In this document: piece by piece, positions 45,006-57,869 of the stretch
How the letters are laid out: each line of letters starts with the position of its first letter
Numbering within the stretch: position 1 is the stretch's first letter
Source of the DNA: Maylandia zebra
Lineage: Eukaryota; Chordata; Actinopteri; Cichliformes; Cichlidae
Reading direction: 5' to 3'
Length of the DNA stretch: 64,000 bases
Assembly: GCF_041146795.1 (NCBI RefSeq)
Contig: NC_135169.1
Location: 13,471,585-13,535,584 of the forward strand
Position numbers and translations under genes: made by a program
Notes under the pieces: generated by a model
Databases searched by the model: none
What the model saw: only the letters and a program-made list of their open reading frames with translations
Told to the model about the DNA's origin: nothing

Positions 45006-46300
45006 AAGAAAAAAAAAAATCTTAGAATTTCTTAAACATTTCTTGCATTTTTCAACTGTCTTTTTTTCATCAACAACATGAAGTGCAGGTCTTCAGGGCC
45101 AGCTTATGTGATAGGAATTCCGTGGAAAGTGCAGGGTATCAAGCAAGTCCAGGTGATCAATCACTGCTCAATCTCATCATAACAACTTTATTCTCTTAAA
45201 CATTAGATCTTTAAACCATAGTCTAAGTGGATATATCACCTGAAACTTAGATTTGCTCTAAATCTGACCAGGCCTGCTTCAATTCACAACTGAAAAGTGT
45301 CTGTAGTATATTTTTGCCTGTACAGTATAGTTATTTATTTATTATTTTATTTTGTAACAATGGAAAAAAGTATTTACTCCTTTTCTGTTAGCTGACACCC
45401 ATCCTAGAGTAAATAAGTGCAACAGACAGAAGTGGTACCAGCAAGTACAGACAGATTTACACTTTAAAAGATTGAGAGAAACTGTATTGTGATCTAAGGA
45501 GCTTGGAAGGAAAAGCATCTGGACTTCTTTAACCTCCTAGAACCTGGCGTCCACATATGTGAACGTCACATTTTGGGTTGCCTAGACTAAAATATGTAAA
45601 TCATGTAAATTGACAGAGTGAGTGCACAGAGGGCACCAAATTTTTGCAGAGTTGCCACAGACCTCCAAACTTCATGCGGTCTGCAGATCATGTGGATTTA
45701 GTCGTGAACCGTTTACCAAGCAGCGCGACCTGATTTCTGCTTGTCTAGTCTGCCATCTGGTGGAAAAAGGTGGTAAGTGCACGTATGACCGCCTGGGTCC
45801 ACTTTTTTTCTTCTTTGTTTCTGTCTCAAATAAGCAGCTGCTACAAAGAAACCCCCGAACTGCCTCGCTTCTGTGTTTTATCCATGCCGGCTCCCTTACA
45901 GTCCGCCGGGCTTTGAGAAACACGCGCTTTAGGTACGTCCGTTACTTGGCTAGCCGAAGCTGTTAGCTTCCTCAGCAGCTACAACAGACTGCGACGTTTA
46001 CGGTAGAGGGTGTTTGTACTAGCAACCTCGGACGCTGACTTCAGCATTTAGATAAAAAAAAAAGAAGACGATGACGAAGCGGCGACCGCGTTAAACAGCT
46101 AACTAGCTTGAGCCCGCTGGTGAAGTGCGGTTATAAAACAAAGGGATTAGCAATGCTGGCCTCGGAGCTGTAGCAACACCTAATAACGGTCGCAGCTAAC
46201 AGTTTTTACAGTAAACAAATGCTATGACGAAAAGCATTGCATAGAAGTACTAGTATTGTGTTAATCACAGGATAAGTCGCTCTACTTTCCCCTCTGCTGA
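45006..46300. other. Intergenic region upstream of PRELID1
   Basis: 45,890-46,110 is relatively CpG-rich and contains a GTAGAG at about 46,001 that could be the donor of a non-coding first exon of PRELID1. This is only a position-based guess. Confidence 0.3.
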
Positions 46301-46305
46301 TGTGA

Positions 46306-46377
46306 GCGTTGGTGGTCTAGTGGTTAGCATAGCTGCCTTCCAAGCAATTGAGCCGGGTTCAATTCCCAGCCAACGCA
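46306..46377 (+). tRNA. tRNA-Gly (TCC) or close pseudogene
   Basis: 72 nt with a perfect 7-bp acceptor stem (GCGTTGG/CCAACGC), D arm with GGTCTAGTGG, anticodon loop CTTCCAA and T loop TTCAATT. The T stem has one C-A mismatch and there is no T-run terminator within 10 nt, so it may be a decayed copy. Confidence 0.65.
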
Positions 46378-46799
46378 AAGTCATTTCTTCACTAAAGTGG
46401 CAACTTTAGATTCTACTGTTAACAATTGCATATTTAAAAACGTGCTCACCCCAACGGTTTTCATTTGGTGTCTGAAAACTTTTTGTGGTATGAAAACTAA
46501 AGTCATTTAAACACACTGTTAGAATTTAAAGCTACCCGGATTTTCAGGCACTAATGCAGGCACAATCAGCTGTCTATGTCCTGTTAATGGGGACTTTGGC
46601 ACGACTGTCCTATCCTCTCTTGCTTGCCGTGATCAAATTCAGTGAGTGTTCATACCAACGGGACAGGAATTTTATTCTACAAACTTAAACATGAAGAGGA
46701 ACTCATGACACTAAATACAAAATATATTTAAAAAAAATATAACTTGTCTCTTATGTTGTTCCTGCAGCTGCTGAATGAGCTCTGTTAGTACATGCCGAC

Positions 46800-49700
46800 A
46801 TGGGGAGGTATTTCCACAGCGAGGTGGACATTAAGAGCCCGTGGCATCAGGTGCTGGCTGCCTTCTGGCAGCGCTACCCAAACCCATACAGGTAATTAAT
46901 CAGAATCAGAATCAGAAAGGGTTTTATTGCCAAATGTTGAGCAGGTTTACAACATTAGGAAATTGCTGCGGTGCTTCAGTGCAAACATACTGTCATAAAT
47001 TGCGCTTAAATAGACATGAAAAAATAAAAGTAAGAATAAGAATTAAAAGTGCTACGTAGAAAGATATATGCATGAGATATACATGAGATATATACATGAG
47101 AATAAGAATTAAAAGTGCTACGTAGAAAGAGTGCAGGTGGTGATCAGTGCCAAACATGGAATGATGCAGTGAACACAGCGTAGGGTCATGTGTTAGTGGT
47201 GGGAACAGTCGTACGTTTATTGTTCATGTGTCCAACAGCAGAGGGGAAGAAACTGTTCTTATGGCGAGAGGTTCTGGTGCGAATGGACCGGAGCCTCCTG
47301 CCTGAGGGGAGCAGGTCAAACAGACTGTGTCCAGGGTGAGAAGGGTCAGCTGAGATCCGAGCTGCACGCCGCAGTGTCCTGGAGGTGTACAGGTCCTGCA
47401 AAGATGGGAGTCTGCAGCCAATCACCTTCTCAGCAGAGCGCACAACACGCTGCAGTCTCTGTTTGTCCCTGATAGTGGCTCCAGCGTACCACACGGTGAT
47501 GGAGGAGGTGAGGATGGACTCGATGATTGCGGTGTAGAATTGCATCATCGTCCGTGTTGGCAGGTTGAATTTCTTCAGCTGCCTCAGGAAGTACATCCTC
47601 TGCTGGGCTTTCTTGATGACGGAGGTGATGGTGGGCTCCCACTTCAGGTCCTGGGTAATGGTGGTACCCAGGAAGCGGAATGAGTCCATGAATGATTGTT
47701 TCAGTGAATATGCAAAGTCATTTCTCATCAATGAATCTGATATTTTTCCCTTATAAAACAGTGAAAAATGTCACCTTATTATCTAGTACAATAAAAGAAA
47801 AAAAAACACATTAGTCCATTTTCTCCAGACAATGGACAAAGTGGACCAAACTGTCGTGCTTTTATCTTGACTGCATCAACCCTGGGTGTTGTTTGGAGAA
47901 CTTCAGTTTTTTAAACAATAAAAGACATTTTAAAAAAACAGAATGTGTGAGTGTTCTCAAAAAAATAGATCTGTTTTGGTGTACCAGCACCCATGTACTC
48001 ACGGAAGATGTCCTATACCGCGAGGTCACCTCCAGCAACCACCTGCTGTCCAGGCGACTGCTGACGAAGACCAACCGCCTGCCGGGCTGGGCGGAGCGGG
48101 TCTTCTCCATGCACATGGCTCGGGCGGTCTATGTCCTGGAAGATTCTATCGTGGACCCTCAGGCCCACACGCTCATCACCAAGACCTGGAACCTGAACCA
48201 CAACACGCTGATGGTGAGATGCGCTCTGATTAGATCACTGTGGTTAATTAACCCCCCCACCCCCACCCCATGACAGATAGGATAGAGTTCAGATTGATGG
48301 TCTTATTGTCATCAAGCGATTTCTCCCACTTTGAATGGGGCAGTTTGCAGTTTGAGATAACCAATCAGAAAATGGGCACGAGCTGTGAATAGCATGAAAG
48401 CATGAGATCATGGTCATAGATGTAATAGAGCAGACCTTCCCAAAGTGTGGAGCCATTGCAGGGGGGGCGCGGTATGAAAAGGGAGGGAGAGAGAAAACAA
48501 AACTCTTGGACACTGCTAGCACAGGGCGCCCACAGAAATGCAAAGCAGGAGATGAAGCATCGCTGAATATGTTTCCAAACCAACTTCATTCTAAGCCAAA
48601 GACTAGAAAATCTGGCGAAGCATATCTGCCCTTTGGTTTCACCTGCACAAGTGCCAAGTGCACAAGTCTCCCCTGCAGGATTGGTTTTCCCTGCGTTGGG
48701 AGCAGCACTGTGCTCTCCCTATCACGGACAAACAGTATCCCACAGTTGTTTATGTTTTTAAACCCATTTTGCACAGAGAGGCATTTTTTGAAAAATGCAT
48801 TGATAGCAATGTTGAATATTATTACACATACAGTAAAATAATCACACCGTGACGCCTCTGCCTTTCTAAATGGAGGGACAGTAACTGCGTTTGTATATGT
48901 TAGTGTGTAAAACCTGTAGACAGTAAGATTAACAGTATTTTGTCTCTATCTGCCATTCTGCAATTCATCTCATGTAAACAATAACGTGCGCACAGCGTGA
49001 CGTGAAAAAAGGCACATACCTTTGACGTTGCGTGACGAACTCTGTATTCTTCGTCCACACGTAAACGGAAAAAAAGGAGTTTTTAAAAAAATCTCCGTTT
49101 TCGGTGATTCGAAATGCTGTTTATGTGTCAACGAAACAGCTGCGTTTTCAAAAATACCCGTGTAGGTGTGGACGTAGTGTAATAGTTTACTTTCTTACTG
49201 CCTGTAATTTATTGCAAGTTACTTGTATTTGCTTAACCCTCCTGCCATCCTTTAAAAAACTCACACCCATCACCCTAGGGACCATTCTCAGCCACGCCAT
49301 AAAAAGACCATATATCCATATTTTATTCCACTTTAAATTAGCCAACCTTGTAAAACTACTTCTCCCTGAAATATTCATGTAAAGTTTTAATTATATTATC
49401 GTTGTTTTAACCCTTCAAATCCCAGTGTTATTACATGAGCGCCCTGTGTTATAAGCCCCAAAAACCAAAAAACGAAACTAAATATTTCCACAAAAAACCA
49501 GTTGAAGTAATATGTGATTGTCATTATAAGTAGGCCTTTAGATGGACCAAAGATTGGCACCAACATACATTTTGACCTGCCATTATTTTTTTTGCATTTT
49601 TTTTGCAATTTAAAAATTAAAACTTCAAGGCCCTGAGTCTTCATTGACATCCAAGAAAAGAAGAAAAAATAAAATCATATGATGATAATTTGGGGTTGAA

Positions 49701-52700
49701 AAATAGCGTTTATAATGGAAGTCAATGGGCAGAAAATGGTCCCCAGGGTGATGGGTGTGGGGATTTCTGCTGCTCAGCCATTTTAGGCTGATTTAAGGAA
49801 TTCACACTGGAATATTAACATTGACAGGTAAAAACTATCCTGTGGCAAGTTTGGTTATATTCCACTGAACACAGTGGAAATGGCAGCCATTTAACACATA
49901 GCAGTGGCACAAAAAGGTCCCAAGAAGGCAGGAAGGTTAATTGTTTACTAAATGTTTGAGGTGTGAAAGAAACCACAATGGAGCAAAATATGGGCGTGTG
50001 TGGTTGGAGGATGTGTTTGTGCGTGTGCGTGCGTGTTGTAAAACAAAGGCAGCAAAAAAAGTTTGGGAACCACTGTAATAGAGGAACCAGCTGACATGGT
50101 TTGAGCACCTGAATAGGAGATCTCCTGCACATCTAGACTTTGATGGACTAGGTCAGGGGTTTTGGGCATGTCCAGCTGTGAGGAGACCTGTGACAGAAAC
50201 AGGACTGGACTGGGAATGCCTTGCTGGAAAGGCTGGAGATAGTTGCCTAAATGAGGCCATTCTCTCCACTTTTGCTCATCTCAGAAAGGACAAGAAAATG
50301 GATGAATTTGCGGATTTAAAGAACTGCACTGGACACAGGTATAAATGCTTTTTGACTGGAAAACTACAAGGCCTCTTACAGTCTGGTTGGTTTTAACATT
50401 TTCAGTATTTAACTAAGTTCAAATCAAATCACTTTTATTGTCACATCACATGTGCAGGTACATTGGTACAGCACATGTGAATGAAATTCTTGTGTGCGAG
50501 CTTCATAAGCAACAGAGTTGTGCAAAATACAATAATGTAAACAGGCAAAATACAAGAATGGCTGATCTGAAACTAATAAATATATGTACAATATATAATA
50601 GTATATGCATTTCTGGATGTGTATACTAAATATTTTTCTACGTGTGTGTGTGTGTACACATATTTTACAAATTAAATAGAGTAAACAATAAATAAAATAT
50701 ATAAAAATATACAGAGTTGAGACATGTGCAAAACAGTGGCATTGCTGTACAGTATGTAGTGCATAATGTTGAAGTTCCAGTAGTGGAGGTGAGGTGTCTA
50801 TGAAGTGTTCAGCAGTCTGATGGCCTGATGGAAGAAGCTGTCTCTCAGTCTGCTGGTACGGGACCGGATGCTGCAGAACCTCCTTCCTGATGGAAGTAGT
50901 CTGAACAGTTTATGGCTGGGGTGACTGGAGTCCTTGATGATCCTCCCCGCTTTCCTCAGGCAGCGCTTCCTGTAGATGTCTTGGAGGGAGGGAAGCTCAC
51001 CTCCAATTATCCGTTCAGAGCACCGCACTACTCGCTGGAGAGCTTTGCAGTTGTAGGCGGTGCTGTTGCCATACCAGGTGGTGATGCATCCAGTGAGGAT
51101 GCTCTCAATGGCACAGTGATAGAAGGTCCTGAGGATGCGGGGGCTCATGCCGAATCTTTTCAGTCTCCTGAGAAAGAAGAGGCGCTGCTGCGCCTTCTTC
51201 ACTGTTTTGTTTGTGTGTACTGACCACGTAAGATCCTCAGCCAGATGTACACCAAGGAACCGGAAGCTGCTCACTCTCTCCACAGCAGCGCCGTTGATGG
51301 TGATGGGGGTGTGTACTTCTCTGCACCTCCGGAAGTCCACTATCAACTCCTTTGTCTTTGCGACGTTGAGGGTGAGATGGTTGTCTTGACACCAGTGGGT
51401 CAGGGCGCTGACCTCCTCCCTGTAAGCCGTCTCATCACCATTGGTGATAAGAACCACCACTGTAGTGTCGTCCGCAAACTTCACAATGATGTTGGAGTTG
51501 TTAGTGGCTGTGCAGTCGTAGGTGTAGAGTGAGTACAGGAGAGGGCTCAGTACACACCCCTGTGGAGCACCAGTGTTCAGTGTGATGGGGGATGAGGTGA
51601 TGCTGCCCAGTCTGACCACTTGGCGTCTGTCAGACAGGAAGCTAAGGATCCAGCTGCAGAGGGAGCTGCTCAGTCCTAGATCCTGCAGTTTCCTGTCCAG
51701 CTTCGAGGGAACGATGGTATTGAATGCTGAGCTGTAATCTACAAACAGCATTCTCACATACGTGTCTCTCTTCTCCAGGTGTGACAGGGCAGTATGTAGT
51801 GTCAGGGCTATGGCATCATCAGTGGACCTGTTGTGGCGGTATGCGAACTGTAGAGGGTCCAGTGAGTCGGGTAGTGCAGAGCAGATGAAGTCCCTGACCA
51901 GCTTCTCGAAGCATTTGCTTACGATGGGGGTCAGGGCTACAGGTCGCCAGTCGTTCAATGAGGAGATGGTGGAGGATTTGGGTACAGGGACGATGGTGGC
52001 CATTTTGAAGCAGGCTGGGACTACAGACAGAGAGAGGGAAAGGTTGAAGATGTGCGTGAACACTCCAGCCAGCTGAGCCGCGCATGACTTGAGGACGCGG
52101 CCGGGAATCTCGTCCGGACCTGTAGCTTTGCGTGCGTTCACCTTCCTGAAGCACTTCCGCACATCCTCCTCAGACACAGTGTGCGCACTGACGTCATCCG
52201 CGGTGCGCACCCTGTCCGGTCTCATGGTGTTTGCTGTGTCGAATCTAGCGTAGAATACGTTTAGATCCTCACACAGAGAGGCCGTGGTCTGCGGTGTGCT
52301 GGTTTTCCCTCTAAAGTCTGCGATCGTGTTTAGTCCCTGCCACATACTCCGAGGGTTGTCAAACTGTTGCTCCACCCTGTCCCTGTACTCACGTTTGGCT
52401 GCTTTGATCGTCTTCCGGAGTTGGTAATGTGCGTGTTTGTAGTCCGATGTGTTCGCGGAGGCAAAGGCGGTGCTCCGTGCCGCCAGTGCCGCGCGAACAT
52501 CTCCGTTAATCCAGGGTTTTTGATTTGGGATGGATTTAACTGTTCTGGATGGGACGACATCTTCCACGCATTTCCTGATAAATCCACAGACTGAGTCTGT
52601 GTACTCATCAATGTCCCTAGCAGCCACGTGAAACATTTCCCAGTCCGCGTGATCAAAACAGTCCCACAGCGTAGACTCCGATTGGTCCGTCCAACAGTGC

Positions 52701-55700
52701 ACCGCCCTCCGGGTTGAATATAATACTTTTTCCTGTGCTTGAACAGTTTGTGTTTGGAGTAAAAACGGGCTTTTTTGTACATTTTCTACCGTCTCTGCCT
52801 CTAAGACTGTTGTGGAGCGGTGTCTGTTTGAAGAGAACCATGGTCAGCCATCTTGGACCAAATTGAGGAGGGAGGCCTGGATCTCCACAGCTGTATATGG
52901 ACTGGGTCGACCCATACAGGTATACACAAACATACAAATGTTTCAGTCCTAGGGAAAATTGGCCACCAAAACCCAAACTCAACCTACTATCACTTAAAGT
53001 ATAAAGAACACACCAGCTTCTCTTAGTGTATTTCTGATAGAGATTGACAGACCACGTGACCTTCGTGCATTGCTTTGTGGGTACCCGTGGCAACAAAATC
53101 AAAACACTGCATCAAGCGCTAGTATTTCCAGCACCGGTAATCATTAATTCTGTGGTTTTAATCCCTAATTGCATTTTATTTACCCCAAAAACAGTTATGT
53201 ACAAAACGACGGACAACACGGCAGGTCCGTACAAAGACAGACTTGACGAAAAGGCAAAAAAAAAGGACAAGGAAAAAATCAAAGGATTGAAAGGGTCAGA
53301 CCCATACGAGCATACAGAGTGGAGTAAGGACGTTAGCGTGCTGCCCAACTTTCATCACGGACATATTTATTATTGTATGGTCCTAAGTGTGAGTGTATGC
53401 ACTTCACGTTTATTAACTTCAGATCCCTGCAACAAGCCCAGGTCCAGTTTACTTTTGGTGATTTGGACTATTCCATTTCACAGCTGTTGTTACATTTTTT
53501 TTCCCTTTTTCTTCTGTACAGGCCAACGAAATCTGTTTGTAGTTTCAGGTTGTAGTATTACACAACATTTTCAGATCTAATAGAAAAAAAATAAGTGTTT
53601 CATAATTCATTCAATTTATTGTCTTTCTTTATAACTGGCATTATTGTTTCATTCTATTATAGAATCTTACAAGAAAGAGGCAAAATTGTATTCCATTATG
53701 CTTTATTAGCTGCTTCAATAAAAAACAAATCAACAATGCAAAAAACAACAACAAAAAAACAACAACAACAACATTGGAAACCAGCATAGTAGAAAACAGT
53801 TATTCATCACTTGATTGCTTGAAAACAACACTTGGGCACATATATGCGGGATTTTCGTGGCTGTTTTGATCTCGCTCTCTCTTAACCGATCAAATCTGGC
53901 TGTGGTAGCAGCTTTAAACTCAGTATGATCCAGGTTGATAGAGGGTGCTCAGTCTGGATCACATTCCAGCATTTTGCATTGGTTTTCCTACAAAACATAA
54001 CAAACATTAGCCCGCAAAGCCACAGTGAACAAAGCAGCATAGCGCAATGAATTCTATTCAAATCAATATAAGACTTACTTGTAACCTACATCACCAATTA
54101 TGTTATGATAAATTACGTAATAACTACAACAGAAGACTTACTGTTGTGGAAATGCTTGGAGCAGACTAACATGTGAGCTGGAGTGTTCTGAAACGTTATA
54201 TTTGGTCTTCAAATTGCTCCAATCCAGGCCATACGTCAGCTCTTGTTACTTCGGAAACATGGCTTGAACAATTTCTCTTCCATGACGTAATCCCATAAAC
54301 AATCTCTTTACCCGTCGGCTTCCCGTGGCTGTCATGCGACCAGCTATTGCAGTTAATAATACAACAGCTTCTCGCCATTTTTTGTGTTTCTTTTTATCGC
54401 TGTGTGACTGTTTTCATGTGAAAGCATGCGTGCGCTAGTACCTCTTGCCACGAATTCCCAGAATCCTTTGTGGTTTTACCCCAGAATGACATCACATTTT
54501 CAATCTCTATAAAAGATCCCCAGTAATGGCTGGAGGTGTGGTCAACACGAACTTGATAACGGCTGCTTAGTTTGCCTTAATGTTCTGCATGTTTGCGATT
54601 ATAATTTTATTCCATTATTTTTGCAGTTGGGTTGTTATGCTTGTTACATAGCTTCATGTTGGCTTAGCTAATATCTCGGTTACTCCTTGGCAATGCAGGT
54701 CATAAATAAAACCCCTGACTAGTTAGCGAGTTGTTGCTGGGGAAATTCGTTGCAAAGAGGGTGCTGCACCAAAATTCTGTCTGCGATTGGTTTGGTCTCT
54801 TATCAGATTGTCCATTGTCGCCCATAGTTTGCATGGAAGATGCTGACTTGTCTGCAAACACTCAGAACATTGTGAAGTAATACCTCCTGGCTCTCAAGCC
54901 AAGCCAAGATACCAATACCAACTATGTGACACTTCGTCAGTATCTATATACAGCTAACGTATGGTGCGGGTATTTATCTTTGACTAATTCTTTGTCTTTC
55001 TCCGCCAGGAATTCGGTCTCGCCAGGTTTAAAAGTAACCAAGCTAAAGCCATGAGAGGGCTGGAGTACTCTCTCTCCAAGCTACAGAGTAAGTCACAAAT
55101 ACATGCACACACAAATCTGTATTTCACCTCTGAGGGCTTCACCAAAACCTGAAGCTTAATTACCACAAGCTATGTGTTTTTGTACAAAAGTCCTGAAACT
55201 GTAAAAAGAAATCCAGTTAAAACCAAGAAAACAAACGTCAGCCTATCACAAAACCGCTGTTTTTTTCTTTCTTAAAAAGGGAAATCATCATTTAAAAACT
55301 ATGGTTTTTATTTTCTCTGATCATCTTTGTCTAATTTAACTTTTAGAGCATTTCATTAAACGTTGGTCTCAATCTAGTATCAGATTGAGACCAACATTTA
55401 CTGTATTGCACACCTTTGGTGGTGGCTTAGAGTGATGTCAAATTTTTCATTGATTTTTAGATTTGGTCACAGGATTCACATTTTTTTTTATTTATTAAAA
55501 TATGAATAACAAATGTCATATGAGTCTTCTCTTTTGACTTTTTTATGTAGATGTAGTTTAGATCAGCCTGATTTTCGGTCATTAGAACTTAAACCTTAGA
55601 TTGCATATAAAAGACGACGGTACACTCCGGGTGTGAGAACTGTGCATTTTCTTTTCTTGTTTTAAACCTTAAACCTATTTTCAGCTCCATTATGCTCATA

Positions 55701-55865
55701 TTCAGTTTATTTTTCACTTCAGGGCTCAGATCAGTGTGACAGTTCCTCATTTTCTACTTTTATTTATCCACAGCTAGTGACCAGGGAGAGTCATCAGAGA
55801 AGCAAAAGCCCCTCCCACCACAAGCCACGCCGACCCCCAACCAGAAACCCAAACAGTTTGTCTGA
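46800..55865 (+). CDS. prelid1: PRELI domain-containing protein 1
   Basis: Five coding exons with GT-AG borders: 46800-46891, 47988-48213, 52806-52919, 55009-55087, 55774-55865; 603 nt, 200 aa. An acceptor at 46,767 precedes 32 nt of 5' UTR, so there is a non-coding first exon upstream. The PRELI/MSF1 domain spans nearly all of the protein: FWQRYPNPY, HVLTEDVLYREVTS, TKTNRLPGWAE, VLEDSIVDPQ, WNLNHNTLM, REAWISTAVYGL and EFGLARFKSN. The C terminus ends in KQFV, as PRELID1 proteins do, but the Ala/Lys-rich helical tail seen in mammals is short (human is 219 aa). PRELID1 pairs with TRIAP1 in the mitochondrial intermembrane space and moves phosphatidic acid to the inner membrane for cardiolipin synthesis. 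All junctions keep frame and no stop was found. The introns hold an L2 LINE, a hAT, a larger L2 LINE and an ISL2EU-like element. Confidence 0.95.
46903..47700 (-). mobile_element. L2-type LINE, 5'-truncated, in PRELID1 intron 1
   Basis: Encodes only the C-terminal end of RT (FLGTTITQDLKW, YFLRQLKKF, LQRVVRSAEKVIG, LPSLQDLY). The 3' end reads GGCAATAAAACCCTT followed by TCTGAT repeats. Confidence 0.87.
48431..50075. mobile_element. hAT-type element in PRELID1 intron 2
   Basis: 8-bp TSD TAATAGAG (48423-48430, 50076-50083), ends CAGACCTTCCCAAAG and TTTGGGAACCACTG. Older MITE relics (a GTCCACACG-type piece at about 48,990-49,180) and a TTAA element lie within. Confidence 0.88.
49237..49936. mobile_element. 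TTAA-flanked MITE (piggyBac-like)
   Basis: 700 bp, TTAA on both sides, ends CCCTCCTGCCATCC and GAAGGCAGGAAGG; a subterminal ACCCATCACCCT inverted pair supports the borders. Confidence 0.8.
50418..52775 (-). mobile_element. L2-type LINE with long RT frame, in PRELID1 intron 2
   Basis: The frame 52,702-50,798 (up to 634 codons, no ATG at its 5' edge) covers all RT blocks: KATGPDEIPGRVLK, LFVDYSSAFNTI, TGAPQGCVLSPLLYSLYT, VKFADDTTVV and the C-terminal LPSGRR. The endonuclease is missing, so the copy is 5'-truncated. It ends in GTGACAATAAAAGTG, a typical L2 3' end. The RT is unbroken, which suggests a recent insertion. Its 5' edge is only about 30-100 bp before PRELID1 exon 3. Confidence 0.9.
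53039..54508 (+). mobile_element. ISL2EU-like element, copy A, in PRELID1 intron 3
   Basis: Ends AGAGATTGACAGACC and CAATCTCT, with AT duplications (53037-53038, 54509-54510). It contains an exon-like frame starting MYKTTDNTAGPYKDRLDEK with DPYEHTEWSKDV, which copy B shares. Similar segments occur in fish SWIM/YqaJ-type proteins. ISL2EU elements use a 2-bp AT target and often carry YqaJ, which is my reason for the name. Confidence 0.65.
54511..55008. other. Rest of PRELID1 intron 3
   Basis: No repeat with clear ends was recognised; pyrimidine tract and CAG acceptor at 55,006-55,008. Confidence 0.35.
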
Positions 55866-55893
55866 ACCTCAGTAGGAACAACAAGCCCACAAT

Positions 55894-56757
55894 AGAGATT
55901 GACAGACCACGTGACTTTTGCGCATTGCATGCCGGGAACTCGTGGCAAAACAATCCAAGTACCGCATCAAATGCAAGTATTTGCAGCACTGCAAAACGTT
56001 CATTCTCCGGTTCCAATACCTTCTTGCTTTTTCTTTGCCCCCCAAAAAAGGTATGTACAAAACGAAGGATAACAATGCTGGTCTGTACAAAGACAGACTC
56101 GACGAAAAGGCAAAGAAAAGATACGTGGAAAAAAATCAAAGGAGTGAAAGGGTTAGACCCTTACGAGCACACAGAGTGGACAAAAGACGTTAGCGTGCTG
56201 CCCAACTTTCACCACCACCAGTGCATACATTCATGAAGTTTAGTAACTTCAGGTCACTGCAACAAGCCCAGGTACAGTTTACCGACGGATGGGTACAGGA
56301 CCTTGAAATGCACCGTGTAGAACGAAAGACCATCGTACAAACAAAGGTAAGTTTACCAGTCTCACAAATTGTCTTCATAAATACACATTCGTTAACCGTT
56401 TATTAATAGGACCTTTAAGCTCAATGGTAATTAATTAGTAGTGGAAATAATTTCTGGTACGGATTACAGAAATGTAGCAGTGACAATAATATTGTATGCT
56501 GTAATCGTACTGGGCAATTAGTGATACAAAAAACCAAAAAACCTGTTTTATCTGCTTTACCCGTCGGCTTCCCGTGGCTGTCATGTGACCGGCTATTGCA
56601 GTTAATAATACAACAGCTTCTTTCCATTTTTTGTGTTTCTTTTTATCGCTGTGTAACTGATTTCAATTGAAAGCCTGCGTGCGCTAGTACCTCTTGCCAC
56701 GAATTCCCAGAATCCTTTGCGGTTTTACCCTTAAATGACGTCACATTTTCAATCTCT
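55894..56757 (+). mobile_element. ISL2EU-like element, copy B, just after the PRELID1 stop
   Basis: 864 bp, same ends and AT duplication as copy A (55892-55893, 56758-56759). The exon-like frame is MYKTKDNNAGLYKDRLDEK. It starts 28 nt after the PRELID1 stop codon. Confidence 0.72.
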
Positions 56758-57860
56758 ATGGCTCGTTTGAAGAGCAGCACTAAAACGGTGGGGCATCCAC
56801 TCATCCTCAGTTCTGATTGGTGACACATTAGCTGATACTGATTACTTTTCAAAGTCACCAATCAGAGCAATGAACTACAATAATTCCCAGGATTCCTTGG
56901 GACTGATTTAATCATCTTATTAAAGTTTTAGTAATTTTTTTTTTGAAGTTTGCAGTTTGTAATTTGTCAGTTATGTAACGTAAACATGATATTAAGTTAA
57001 TAATTTAAGTTTACGTTGACTTTTCTTATCTTTGTTTTTATATTTTTATATGGAAATAGTGTTTTGTCTTATTTTGTAGAATTCTCTGAATGATTATTGT
57101 CATCTTGGATTTCTTTGGGACCTCCCACAGTAAATGTCTTAAGAGATTTTCTATCAATAGGAACGGGTTTACATCAGATTCAGGTAGTTTAGAATCAGAC
57201 TGTTGTAGAAATGCATGTTTCATAGTATCCATATGCCAGTTTGAGTAGATGTTTGTTTTCTGGTGGTATGGCTCTGATCTTAAAATTCCAATAGATTTAT
57301 GTTCTGGATAATTGGCCAACCCATTGAGACCAAGGGGAAGGTCAGAGTTGAGTTTTGTTTTGTCTCATGCTAAAGAGGATATTGTGTTTTAGATGTAGTC
57401 TTATCCGTTTTGGCTTGAAAAAGGGTTGTCAGTAACCTGGTGTATGTTAATATTGCAGCATGCCAAGCTGCATTATGCAAAATCAACCTCTGGGGCTAAC
57501 AAATAAAGCTAATGTTAAAGCACTGAACACTGCAGTTTCTCTAATATCCACTTCAGACTGGTTCTAAAAGTGACCAAAAGTGAGTCAGTTCCCACAGACG
57601 CAAAATGTCAAACTTTACAACAGAAATAAAGATATTTACAGCCTGCTACAAAAAGATATTTTGGCCATATAAACTGTCCTGCATGTTGGCTAGAAGAGGG
57701 ACATCAGTGTTAAAACTTCTGCCCACTCCCTGTGTGTTCTATATAATATCTATTCACACATCTTGACGCTGAAGGTTCTACATGGTTCTTACATGGTAAA
57801 GTAAGCACCTGAAAATAAAAGAGAAAAAACTTGTGGGTTTCTCTTTGCCCGGATAAAAAG
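56758..57860. other. Region 3' of PRELID1
   Basis: A minus-strand open frame at 57,319-57,038 (93 codons) has ordinary composition but no motif I recognise. No polyadenylation site can be assigned with confidence. Confidence 0.3.
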
Positions 57861-57869
57861 AATTTGTTA

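Noticed and set aside
48460..48841. 143-codon plus frame in PRELID1 intron 2
   Set aside because: It lies inside the non-autonomous hAT and has no transposase or BED motif.
57038..57319. 93-codon minus frame as a gene
   Set aside because: Single open stretch without domain, splice context or repeat relationship; reported only as part of the spacer.
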